Source of the DNA: Pseudomonadota bacterium
GTDB lineage: Bacteria; Pseudomonadota; Gammaproteobacteria; Xanthomonadales; Xanthomonadaceae
Direction of reading: 5' to 3'
Length of the DNA stretch: 22,222 nt
Assembly: GCA_023461075.1 (NCBI GenBank)
Contig: JAEWNY010000019.1
Location: 1 to 22,222, forward strand
Position 1 is the stretch's first letter, and each line of letters starts with the position of its first letter. Of this stretch, positions 8,640-15,918 are shown one piece after another. Position numbers and translations under genes: made by a program. The notes beneath the pieces were generated by a model. It had not been told where the DNA came from. It saw nothing but the letters and a program-made list of their open reading frames with translations, and ran no database searches.

Positions 8640-9739
8640 ACACCCTGCCTTGGCATGATCCGAGGCGTGCGCAGGCCCTGTGCGATGCACTGGAGCAACG
8701 CATCCTCGTCCTCGATGGTGCGATGGGCACGATGATCCAGCGCCATGAGCTGGCCGAGGCCGATTACCGCGGCGAGCGCTTCAGGGACGGCTACGACGCC
8801 TTGTTTTCCACCGACGCGTTGCACCACCATGGCCCCGATTGCGGTTGCCAGGGCCATGACCAGCGCGGCAACAACGACCTGCTCACGCTCACCCGGCCTG
8901 ACATCATCCGCGGCATCCATGCCGAGTACCTGGCTGCCGGGGCGGATCTGGTCGAAACCAATACCTTCAACTCCACTTCGATATCACTGGCCGACTATCG
9001 GCTGACCCACCTGGTGCGCGAACTCAACCGCGAAGGCGCCCGACTGGCACGCGAAGCGTGTGACGAAGCCGAAGCGGCAACGCCCGGCAAGCCCAGGTTC
9101 GTGGTCGGGGTCTTGGGCCCGACCAGCAAGACCGCATCGCTGTCTCCGGATGTGAACCGTCCGGGCTACCGCGCCACGTCCTTCGACGAATTGCGCGATG
9201 CCTACCGCGAGGCGGCCGACGGGTTGATCGAAGGCGGCGCCGACATCCTCATGGTCGAGACCGTGTTCGACACGCTCAACGCCAAGGCGGCAGTGTTCGC
9301 TATCGAGGAAGCGTTCGACGCGCTCGGCGCACGCCTGCCGGTGATGATCTCCGGCACCATCACCGATGCCTCAGGCCGCACGCTGTCCGGACAGACCGCG
9401 GAGGCGTTCTGGTACTCGCTGCGCCACGTGCAGCCGCTGGCGATCGGCCTGAACTGCGCGCTCGGCGCCAAGGACCTGCGTCCGCACGTCGAGGCACTGG
9501 CGATGATCGCCGATGCCTACGTCACTGCCCATCCGAACGCCGGCCTGCCGAATGCCTTCGGTGGCTATGACGAGACGCCGGAGGAAATGGCCGAAGTGGT
9601 CGGCGAATTCGCGCGCTCGGGGCTGGTCAACGTGCTCGGCGGCTGCTGCGGCACCACCCCGGCGCATATCGCGGCGATCGCCAAGGCGGTGGAAGGCGTC
9701 GTCCCGCGTCGGCCCGTGGCATTCGATGACGCGGCGTGA
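8636..9739 (+). CDS. metH: Methionine synthase, homocysteine-binding module (split MetH, part 1)
   Basis: The product (367 aa) corresponds to the first domain of cobalamin-dependent methionine synthase, which binds and activates homocysteine through a zinc ion. It begins with ILVLDGAMGTMIQ and has VETNTFNSTSISLADY and VGVLGPTSKTASLSPDV. The three zinc ligands are visible: C274 in NCALGAKD and C337-C338 in GGCCGTTPAHI. It ends at AVEGVVPRRP, exactly where the linker to the folate domain runs in the single-chain E. coli enzyme, so this is a natural split and not a truncation. A His/Cys-rich insertion of roughly 20 residues (H63-H74 region) is unusual. The ATG overlaps the stop codon of the regulator (ATGA), indicating translational coupling. 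It must act together with the metH2 product encoded 294 bp downstream. Confidence 0.93.
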   Translation: MNTLPWHDPRRAQALCDALEQRILVLDGAMGTMIQRHELAEADYRGERFRDGYDALFSTDALHHHGPDCGCQGHDQRGNNDLLTLTRPDIIRGIHAEYLAAGADLVETNTFNSTSISLADYRLTHLVRELNREGARLAREACDEAEAATPGKPRFVVGVLGPTSKTASLSPDVNRPGYRATSFDELRDAYREAADGLIEGGADILMVETVFDTLNAKAAVFAIEEAFDALGARLPVMISGTITDASGRTLSGQTAEAFWYSLRHVQPLAIGLNCALGAKDLRPHVEALAMIADAYVTAHPNAGLPNAFGGYDETPEEMAEVVGEFARSGLVNVLGGCCGTTPAHIAAIAKAVEGVVPRRPVAFDDAA

Positions 9740-9814
9740 GCGGTGAGCCGTATCGAGACCGACGAATGAATTCGACACCTGCGAAAAATCATCATGGCGA
9801 TGTCTCAAGGCTTG

Positions 9815-9831
9815 CTTCGCACGTTGCGAAG
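9815..9831 (+). other. Hairpin in metH spacer
   Basis: A perfect 7-bp stem CTTCGCA/TGCGAAG with a 3-base CGT loop. No T-tract follows, so it is not a standard terminator. It lies about 75 bases after the metH1 stop codon and could stabilise the 3' end of a processed upstream mRNA. Confidence 0.45.
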
Positions 9832-9932
9832 GCGTCCGGTCGGCGATCGCGAATGATCAGGGAGATGCCGCGATGGCTTGCGTTGCACGTCGCGATTGCA
9901 TTTGGTCGACCGCGACACGCCGTGAATCCATC

Positions 9933-9959
9933 CATGGAGGCTCGTAAGCGGCTTCCATG
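9933..9959 (+). repeat. Palindromic element in metH spacer, REP-like
   Basis: CATGGAGGC and GCTTCCATG pair over 9 bp with one G-T wobble around a 9-base loop. The surrounding wording (ATCCATCCATGG, TTCCATGCCGC) looks like a dispersed palindromic family of the type common between genes in Xanthomonadaceae. The copy number cannot be assessed here. Confidence 0.4.
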
Positions 9960-10033
9960 CCGCGTACGGTTGCGACCGATCGAATGCCTTCGCGCCCCGA
10001 TGGCCCTACACGCCTGAAGATTCGACCCATCAC

Positions 10034-12721
10034 ATGACCTCGCTTCCCCACCACACCCGCCTCTCCGGCCTCGAGCCGCTGGTCGTCACGCCCGAGCTGA
10101 ACTTCGTCAACGTCGGCGAGCGCACCAATGTCACCGGCAGCGCGCAGTTCAAGAAGATGATCCTGGAAGGCCGCTACGACGACGCGCTGGTGGTTGCACG
10201 CCAGCAGGTGGAGAACGGCGCCCAGGTCATCGATGTCAACATGGATGAAGGCCTGCTCGACTCGGAACAGGCAATGGTGACCTTCCTCAACCTGATGGCC
10301 GCCGAGCCCGACATCGCACGCATCCCGGTGATGGTGGATTCCTCGAAGTGGAGCGTGATCGAGGCCGGGCTCAAGTGCCTGCAGGGCAAGGGCATCGTCA
10401 ATTCGATCTCGATGAAGGAAGGCGAGGCCCAATTCCTGCGCCAGGCGCGGCTGGTGCGCCGCTATGGCGCGGCCGTGGTGGTGATGGCCTTCGACGAAGC
10501 GGGCCAGGCCGATACCGCCGAACGCAAGATCGAAATCTGCTCGCGTGCCTACAAGCTGCTGACCGATGAGATCGGTTTCCCGCCCGAGGACATCATCTTC
10601 GATCCCAACGTGTTCGCGATCGCCACCGGCATCGAGGAGCACGACAACTACGCCGTCGACTTCATCGAAGCAACCCGCGAGCTGAAACGACGCTTCCCGA
10701 CAAGCCACATCTCCGGCGGCGTGTCCAACGTGTCCTTCTCCTTCCGCGGCAACGAGCCGGTGCGCCAGGCCATCCACGTGGTGTTTCTGTACCACGCGAT
10801 CCGCGCCGGCATGGACATGGGCATCGTCAACGCCGGTGCGCTGCCGCTCTACGACGACCTCGATGTCGAGCTGCGCGAGCGCGTCGAGGACGTGGTGCTG
10901 AACCGGCGCGGCGATGCGACCGAGCGCCTGCTGGAAATCGCCGACCGCTTCAAGGGGAAAAAGGGCGAGAAAAAGGCCGAGGACCTCGGCTGGCGCGAGC
11001 AGCCGGTGGCCGCGCGGCTGTCGCACGCGCTGGTGCACGGCATCGATGCCTACATCGAGACCGATACCGAGGAAGCGCGCGCCGAGGCCAGCCGCCCGCT
11101 CGATGTGATCGAAGGCCCGCTGATGGACGGCATGAACGTGGTCGGTGACCTGTTCGGCGCCGGCAAGATGTTCCTGCCGCAGGTGGTGAAATCCGCCCGA
11201 GTGATGAAGAAGGCGGTGGCATGGCTGCTGCCCTTCATCGAGGAAGAAAAACTGCGCACCGGCGATGCCGGCAAGTCCAACGGCAAGATCGTGATGGCGA
11301 CGGTCAAGGGCGATGTGCACGACATCGGCAAAAATATCGTTGGCGTGGTCCTGGCCTGCAACAACTTCGAGGTCGTCGACATGGGCGTGATGGTGCCCGC
11401 GCAGGCGATCCTTGATCGCGCACGCGAAGAGAACGCCGACATCATCGGCCTGTCGGGCCTGATCACGCCGTCGCTGGAAGAAATGAGCCACGTGGCGAAG
11501 GAGATGAAGCGGCAAGGCTTTTCGATGCCGCTGCTGATCGGCGGCGCGACCACCTCGCGCGCGCATACCGCGCTCAAGATCGACCCGTATTACGACGCCC
11601 CGACCATCTGGGTCAAAGATGCTTCCCGCGCGGTGAACGTCGCGCAATCGCTGATCTCGCCGGACCTGCGGTCCGGATTCGTAGCGGCCAACGAGAGCGA
11701 CTACGCCGACATCCGCGAACGCCACAAGAACAAGTCCGATGCCAAGCGCCTGGTATCGCTTGAAAAGGCACGCGGGCAGAAATTCGATGGCGACTGGGCC
11801 AACTACACGCCCCCTGCGCCGAAGCAACCCGGCCTCCACGTGTTCAACGATTACGACTTGGCGGAACTGGTGCCGCTGATCGACTGGACGCCGTTCTTCA
11901 ATGCCTGGGAACTGGCCGGCCGCTATCCGGCGATCCTGACCGATGAGGTCGTCGGCAAGCAGGCCAGCGACCTGTTCAATGATGCGCAGGCGATGCTGAA
12001 ACGCATCGTCGACGAAAAGTGGCTGAGTGCACGCGGCGTCATCGGGCTGTTCCCGGCGCAATCGGTGGGTGACGACATCGAAGTCACGACCGATGCAGGC
12101 GCGGTGATGCTGCATCACCTCCGGCAACAGGTGGACAAGCCGGTCGAGCGCCCGGACTTCGCCTTGAGTGACTTCATCGCACCGAAGGACAGCAGCAAGC
12201 CCGACTGGATCGGCGCGTTCGCCTGCACCGCCGGCATCGGCATCGACGAACACGTCAAGCGTTTCGAAGCGGCCTTTGATGACTACAACGCGATCCTGCT
12301 GAAGTCGCTGGCCGACCGCCTGGCCGAAACCTTCGCCGAACGGTTGCACCAGCGTGTGCGCACCGAATTCTGGGGTTACGTGCCTGCGGAATCTCTCAGC
12401 ACCGACGAACTCATCGACGAGAAATATCAAGGCATCCGCCCTGCTCCCGGCTATCCGGCCTGCCCGGAGCACAGCGAGAAACGCACCCTGTTCGACCTGC
12501 TCGATGCCGAGCATGCGACCGGCATGCAGCTGACCGAGAACTTCGCGATGACGCCCGCAGCTGCGGTGTCCGGCTGGTATTTCAGCCACCCGCGGAGCCA
12601 GTATTTCGTGGTCGGCCGGGTCTCGAAGGAACAAGTGGAAGACTACGCGCGACGCAAGGGCATCCCCCCGGGCCGCGCCGAACCACTGCTGGCGGCGAAC
12701 CTCGATTACGACCCGGAATGA
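10034..12721 (+). CDS. metH: Methionine synthase, folate/cobalamin/activation modules (split MetH, part 2)
   Basis: The product (895 aa) carries the remaining MetH domains. A pterin-binding domain for methyltetrahydrofolate lies at about residues 20-285 (NVGERTNVTGSAQFKK, GVSNVSFSFRGN). The cobalamin cap lies at about 310-405. The B12-binding Rossmann domain has the base-off histidine H429 in DVHDIGKNIV and LIGGATTSRAHT. The C-terminal AdoMet reactivation domain has RPAPGYPACPEH from R802. It transfers methyl groups from methyltetrahydrofolate to cobalamin and on to homocysteine held by the separate metH1 protein. Its N-terminus (TRLSGLEPL) matches the linker that follows the homocysteine domain in E. 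coli MetH, so no sequence is lost at the split. The ribosome binding site is weak (GAAGA about 12 bases upstream of the ATG). I recall the same two-gene arrangement in Xanthomonas. Confidence 0.95.
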   Translation: MTSLPHHTRLSGLEPLVVTPELNFVNVGERTNVTGSAQFKKMILEGRYDDALVVARQQVENGAQVIDVNMDEGLLDSEQAMVTFLNLMAAEPDIARIPVMVDSSKWSVIEAGLKCLQGKGIVNSISMKEGEAQFLRQARLVRRYGAAVVVMAFDEAGQADTAERKIEICSRAYKLLTDEIGFPPEDIIFDPNVFAIATGIEEHDNYAVDFIEATRELKRRFPTSHISGGVSNVSFSFRGNEPVRQAIHVVFLYHAIRAGMDMGIVNAGALPLYDDLDVELRERVEDVVLNRRGDATERLLEIADRFKGKKGEKKAEDLGWREQPVAARLSHALVHGIDAYIETDTEEARAEASRPLDVIEGPLMDGMNVVGDLFGAGKMFLPQVVKSARVMKKAVAWLLPFIEEEKLRTGDAGKSNGKIVMATVKGDVHDIGKNIVGVVLACNNFEVVDMGVMVPAQAILDRAREENADIIGLSGLITPSLEEMSHVAKEMKRQGFSMPLLIGGATTSRAHTALKIDPYYDAPTIWVKDASRAVNVAQSLISPDLRSGFVAANESDYADIRERHKNKSDAKRLVSLEKARGQKFDGDWANYTPPAPKQPGLHVFNDYDLAELVPLIDWTPFFNAWELAGRYPAILTDEVVGKQASDLFNDAQAMLKRIVDEKWLSARGVIGLFPAQSVGDDIEVTTDAGAVMLHHLRQQVDKPVERPDFALSDFIAPKDSSKPDWIGAFACTAGIGIDEHVKRFEAAFDDYNAILLKSLADRLAETFAERLHQRVRTEFWGYVPAESLSTDELIDEKYQGIRPAPGYPACPEHSEKRTLFDLLDAEHATGMQLTENFAMTPAAAVSGWYFSHPRSQYFVVGRVSKEQVEDYARRKGIPPGRAEPLLAANLDYDPE

Positions 12722-12730
12722 TGCCGGGTC
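12710..12730 (+). other. Hairpin spanning the metH2 stop codon
   Basis: GACCCGG/CCGGGTC form a perfect 7-bp stem with a 7-base loop that contains the metH2 TGA. It lies between convergent genes (metH2 and the DUF2058 gene, 21 bp apart). No T-run follows on either strand, so termination here would be atypical. Confidence 0.4.
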
Positions 12731-12742
12731 ACGCGACCTGCA

Positions 12743-13354
12743 TCACCAGACCAGATCGTCCGGGACCTGGTATTGCGGATCGGCATACGGATCATCCACG
12801 GTCGGCGCATCCGGATCGACCTTGAGCGCGACCGCATCGGCGAAGATGCCTTCGGCTTCGGCCAGCGTGGCAGCATCGACCAGCAGATAGCGGCCGTTCT
12901 GCTGCAACACGCCCAGTTCCCCGGCGTTCAACGCCTTGAGCTGGTCGGCGGTCACGTAGATGCGCTTGATCTTGCCGCCGTACTCGAAATGGCGGGCGAT
13001 GTCGGCATCTGCGGCGTTGAGTGACTTGCCGGCGAGGAATTCGGCCAGCCTGGAGCGCGCTTCGCGACGGATGCGCGCAGCTTCCTGCTTTTGCCGCTCG
13101 GCTTCGATGCGCTCGTCCTTTTCCTTTTGCGCACGGATGGCGTAGGCCTTCGCCAGGTCCATCTCGCCACCCGGGCGTGGGCGATGCGGCTTGCCGGAAC
13201 GTGCGGGCTTGCCGCTGCCTTGTCCGTGCGCTGGATGTTTCGCACTGCTCTTCGCGCCCGCATCCTGCCGGGTAGCGCGCTCCTGCGGGCGTTCGGGCTT
13301 GGGGACTGCCTTGAAACCGAGGCCGAGGAGTTGGTCGCGCAGTGAATCGGACAT
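12743..13354 (-). CDS. DUF2058 family protein (YaiL-like)
   Basis: The product (203 aa) starts MSDSLRDQLLGLGFK, the typical opening of the DUF2058/YaiL family, described as nucleoprotein- or polynucleotide-associated. A basic, low-complexity linker follows at about residues 18-65, rich in Lys, Arg, Pro and Gly. A charged helix, probably a coiled coil, spans about 67-105 (AYAIRAQKEKDERIEAERQ). The conserved C-terminal domain has ARHFEYGGKIKRIYV and NGRYLLVDAATLAEAE. No enzyme motif is visible; the precise function is not established, and RNA or ribosome association is only suggested by the charge pattern. The start has no clear Shine-Dalgarno sequence. It is the last gene of a minus-strand run behind slyX (27 bp away) and converges with metH2. 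Confidence 0.85.
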   Translation of the reverse strand: MSDSLRDQLLGLGFKAVPKPERPQERATRQDAGAKSSAKHPAHGQGSGKPARSGKPHRPRPGGEMDLAKAYAIRAQKEKDERIEAERQKQEAARIRREARSRLAEFLAGKSLNAADADIARHFEYGGKIKRIYVTADQLKALNAGELGVLQQNGRYLLVDAATLAEAEGIFADAVALKVDPDAPTVDDPYADPQYQVPDDLVW

Positions 13355-13381
13355 GGGACGTTGCAGGAGGATCGATGGATA

Positions 13382-13594
13382 TCAATAGTGCGGCGGCGGC
13401 GGCTCATCCGCGGCATCCACGGTGACTCCCGAGCCGCGCGAGGACTTCAGCTCCTCGACCACCCGCGCCAGCACGGTGGCATGCCGCGCGATTTCGGTGC
13501 GCGCATCGGCCAAGGCATCGCTCAGCTCATTGAGCGCGCGCTCTTGGAAGGACACGCGGGTTTCCAGTTCCTCGATGCGCTGCTCGGCATTCAT
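13382..13594 (-). CDS. slyX: SlyX family protein
   Basis: This is a small acidic protein of 70 aa. A heptad-like coiled coil fills residues 2-50 (RIEELETRVSFQERALNELSD), and the tail ends in PPPPHY, the usual SlyX terminus. SlyX proteins are widespread in Gammaproteobacteria and often lie near slyD, but their function is unknown. The frame is open upstream to 13828, but the start here is fixed by the family N-terminus and by the ATGA overlap with the ugd stop codon (13591-13594), which implies translational coupling to ugd. The neighbouring isomerases are FKBPs, though not slyD itself. Confidence 0.85.
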   Translation of the reverse strand: MNAEQRIEELETRVSFQERALNELSDALADARTEIARHATVLARVVEELKSSRGSGVTVDAADEPPPPHY

Positions 13595-14940
13595 GCCGGC
13601 ATTGTGACAGAACGGCCGCGACCGATGCCCCAATAAGCGAGCCCATGCGCCTCGACTTCCGCCGGCTCGTACAGGTTGCGGCCATCGAACACCACCGCAT
13701 CCGCCAACGCCGCCTTCAACCGTGCGAAATCCGGGCTGCGGAACTGCTTCCACTCGGTCACCACGGCGAGTGCCTCGGCGCCCTGCAGCGCCGCCTCCTC
13801 GCTCTCGCAGATGACCAGACCATCGCATTCGCCGAAGATCCGCTGCGCTTCCTCGCGCGCCTCCGGGTCGTAGGCCTGCACGCGCGCGCCCACTTCCAGC
13901 AACTGCCTGACTAGGCGACGGCTGGAAGCCTCGCGCATGTCGTCGGTATTCGGCTTGAAGGCCAGGCCCCAGACCGCGACGCTCTTTCCGCGCAGCGCAT
14001 CGGCACCGCCGTAATGGCGGGTCATCAGTTCGAACAGATGGCCCTTTTGCGCGTCATTGACCGCCTCCACTGCATCGAGGATGCGGGTGCCGTACCCGTG
14101 CTGCGCGGCCGTGCGCGCCAGCGCCTGAACATCCTTGGGGAAGCAGGAACCGCCATAGCCCGCGCCCGGATAGATGAAATGCCAGCCGATGCGCGGGTCC
14201 GAACCGATCCCCTTGCGCACCATCTCGACATCGGCGCCGACCCGCTCGGCGATGTTGGCGATCTCGTTCATGAAGGAGATCTTGGTCGCCAGCATCGCGT
14301 TCGCGGCGTACTTGGTCAGCTCGGCCGAGCGCACGTTCATCGTCACCATGCGCTCGTGGTTGCGGTTGAACGGCGCGTAAAGGCGGCGCATCGCCTCGAT
14401 CGCGTCGTTGCTTGAAGCGCCCACGACAATCCGGTCCGGGCGCATGCAGTCGTTGACCGCATCGCCCTCTTTCAGGAATTCGGGGTTGGAGACGACCTCG
14501 AAGCCGACATCGACACCGCGCTCGCGCAGTGCGGCGGCGATTTCCTGCTGCACTTTGTCCGCCGTACCGACGGGCACCGTGGACTTGTCGACGATGACCG
14601 CCGGACGTTCGAGATGCTCGCCGATCGTGCGGGCCACCTGCAGCACGTACTTGAGATCGGCGCTGCCATCCTCATCCGGTGGCGTGCCGACCGCGATGAA
14701 GATGATGTCGCCAAAGGCCACGGCTTCCGCGGCATCGGTGGTGAAGCGCAGGCGGCCGGCCTCGTGGTTGGCGCGGACCATCGGCGTCAGGCCCGGCTCG
14801 TAGATCGGCACCACGCCCTCGCGCAGGCCTTCGACCTTGGCCGCATCCACATCCGCGCACATCACCTGGTGCCCGACTTCCGCCAGGCAAGTGCCGGTGA
14901 CCAGGCCCACGTAACCGGTACCGAAGATCGCAACCCGCAT
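13591..14940 (-). CDS. ugd: UDP-glucose 6-dehydrogenase
   Basis: The product (449 aa) oxidises UDP-glucose twice with NAD to give UDP-glucuronate, a precursor of exopolysaccharide and of lipid A or other glycan modifications. Visible motifs are the Rossmann loop GTGYVGL near the N-terminus, STVPVGTADK, NPEFLKEGDAVNDC, the catalytic cysteine C266 in GGSCFPKDVQALA, and AFKPNTDDMREASS in the C-terminal NAD/UDP domain. Two ATGs compete. TGGAGG (14950-14955) touches the first (14949) but is 9 bases from the second (14940), so the second, giving MRVAIFGTGYVG, is chosen. It is followed without a gap by slyX. A 9-bp hairpin lies 22 bp upstream of the start. The length and motifs are complete. Confidence 0.96.
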   Translation of the reverse strand: MRVAIFGTGYVGLVTGTCLAEVGHQVMCADVDAAKVEGLREGVVPIYEPGLTPMVRANHEAGRLRFTTDAAEAVAFGDIIFIAVGTPPDEDGSADLKYVLQVARTIGEHLERPAVIVDKSTVPVGTADKVQQEIAAALRERGVDVGFEVVSNPEFLKEGDAVNDCMRPDRIVVGASSNDAIEAMRRLYAPFNRNHERMVTMNVRSAELTKYAANAMLATKISFMNEIANIAERVGADVEMVRKGIGSDPRIGWHFIYPGAGYGGSCFPKDVQALARTAAQHGYGTRILDAVEAVNDAQKGHLFELMTRHYGGADALRGKSVAVWGLAFKPNTDDMREASSRRLVRQLLEVGARVQAYDPEAREEAQRIFGECDGLVICESEEAALQGAEALAVVTEWKQFRSPDFARLKAALADAVVFDGRNLYEPAEVEAHGLAYWGIGRGRSVTMPA

Positions 14941-14949
14941 CCGTAGCAT

Positions 14950-14955
14950 CCTCCA
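14950..14955 (-). promoter_or_regulatory. Ribosome binding site deciding the ugd start
   Basis: The minus strand reads TGGAGG here. It abuts the upstream ATG (14949), too close for initiation, and is 9 bases from the ATG at 14940. This supports the shorter protein. Confidence 0.65.
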
Positions 14956-14962
14956 GAAACGA

Positions 14963-14985
14963 CGACTGCCGCAGTGCGGCAGTCG
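14963..14985 (-). terminator. Hairpin between FKBP lipoprotein gene and ugd, possible terminator
   Basis: CGACTGCCG and CGGCAGTCG form a perfect 9-bp stem around a 5-base loop. On the minus strand it is followed by TCGTTTCTGG, a poor U-tract. It lies 48 bp after the FKBP stop codon and just upstream of the ugd ribosome binding site, so it may be a weak terminator or an mRNA-stability element. Confidence 0.45.
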
Positions 14986-15032
14986 AAGTCTGCTTCAATC
15001 CGATGACGGTTTCACCACCGCCTTCGCGTTGT

Positions 15033-15836
15033 TCAACGCCCGGGCGCGCCGGGTGCCGCACCGGCGGGCATCTTCACGACATCGAGCAGCTCGACGTCGA
15101 ACACCAGGGTCGCGTTCGGCGGGATCGGTGCACCCGGCGGCACCTGGTCGCCATAGGCCAGGTTGGCCGGGATCCAGAACTTGTACTTGCTGCCGACCGG
15201 CATCAGGCGGATGCCCTCGGACCAGCCCGGGATCACGCGATCGAGCGGCAACACGGCCGGCTCGCCGCCCTGCGCCTCGGTGCTGTCGAACTCCTTGCCA
15301 TCCAGCAAGGTGCCCTTGTACTTCACCTTGACCGCATCAGCGCCACCGGGTTTGGCGCCCTTGCCTTCGCTGACGACCTGGTATTGCAGGCCGGAGGCGG
15401 TGGTCTGGATTCCCGGCTTCTTGGCGTTCTCGGCGAGGAACTTGTTGCCTTCCTCGGCGTTCTTGCGGGAGTCGGCCATGGCCTCGGCGATGCGCTTGGC
15501 CTGCATCTTCTCGGCGAAGGTCTCGCGGATCTGGTTGGCCTGCTCCTCGGTCAGCAGGACCTTCTTGCCGTCCAGCACGTCGCGCATCGCCTTGATGGTC
15601 GTGTCGATGTCGACTTCGGTCTTGGCCGGCTCCAGCAGCTTGGCCATGTCCATGCCGACCATGTAGCTGATCTGGTCCTTCTCGGTCGGCAGGCCGGCGA
15701 TCTTCTTCGCGTCGGCGGTGGCCTCGGTCTTGCCGGCGTCGGCCTTCGCGGCCGGTTTGTCTGTGGCCTTGTTGCAGCCTGCCAGCGCGATCGCGGCGGC
15801 CAGGGTGGTAATGGCGAGTGTGGAACGCATCTTCAT
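15033..15836 (-). CDS. FKBP-type peptidyl-prolyl isomerase, lipoprotein (FkpA/Mip-like)
   Basis: The product (267 aa) catalyses cis-trans isomerisation of prolyl bonds and acts as a folding chaperone in the cell envelope. Residues 1-21 form a lipoprotein signal with lipobox LAGC (C21), so the mature protein is probably membrane-anchored. One N-terminal dimerisation domain follows (SYMVGMDMAKLL at about 57-68, then a long helix to about 125). The FKBP domain is at about 160-255, with VKYKGTLLDGKEFDST, VIPGWSEGIRLMPVGSKYKFWIP split across its core, and LVFDVELLDV. A short Pro/Ala/Gly tail ends the protein. GGAG lies 7 bases before the ATG at 15834-15836. It is a tandem paralogue of the FKBP gene 82 bp upstream. 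Confidence 0.93.
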   Translation of the reverse strand: MKMRSTLAITTLAAAIALAGCNKATDKPAAKADAGKTEATADAKKIAGLPTEKDQISYMVGMDMAKLLEPAKTEVDIDTTIKAMRDVLDGKKVLLTEEQANQIRETFAEKMQAKRIAEAMADSRKNAEEGNKFLAENAKKPGIQTTASGLQYQVVSEGKGAKPGGADAVKVKYKGTLLDGKEFDSTEAQGGEPAVLPLDRVIPGWSEGIRLMPVGSKYKFWIPANLAYGDQVPPGAPIPPNATLVFDVELLDVVKMPAGAAPGAPGR

Positions 15837-15918
15837 GCACGGACTCCGTGTTGGGGTGTCATCCGCGGCACGACCGCAGGATGCGAGGATGGGATCGGTT
15901 GGGGATGGGCCGGACAGC

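Larger units (their letters stand above)
9740..10033 (+). other. 294-bp spacer between the two metH genes
   Basis: This spacer is unusually long for genes of one operon. It contains two hairpins, listed separately, and no recognisable promoter or B12-riboswitch B12-box. A GTG overlapping the metH1 stop (9736) opens a 93-codon frame to 10017, but its arginine-rich composition and lack of any familiar motif make a real protein unlikely. The segment from about 9920 to 9990 has the look of a dispersed intergenic repeat (CCATCCATGG, GGCTTCCATGCCGC), but this cannot be tested from one window. Confidence 0.5.

Noticed and set aside
9736..10017. A 93-codon frame starting with GTG overlapping the metH1 stop
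   Set aside because: The GTGA overlap looks tempting, but the product is arginine-rich with no motif or hydrophobic pattern, and it runs through two hairpins and a probable repeat.
9740..10033. Cobalamin or SAM riboswitch in front of metH2
   Set aside because: No B12-box or SAM-box-like conserved core was found in the spacer, and the hairpins are simple. The short sahR leader is too small for a riboswitch.
9857..12634. A 925-codon open frame on the minus strand, opposite metH2
   Set aside because: Same explanation: metH2 on the plus strand is unmistakable, and the antisense frame has only shadow composition.
8636..12721. metH as a pseudogene broken by frameshift or insertion
   Set aside because: Both parts are complete up to the natural linker, all zinc, folate, cobalamin and AdoMet motifs are intact, and I recall the same split in related genera.
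15838..15850. Palindrome CACGGACTCCGTG covering the FKBP lipoprotein ribosome binding site as an RNA switch
   Set aside because: With only one central base the full arms cannot fold in RNA; the realistic stem is 4 bp and too weak to call.
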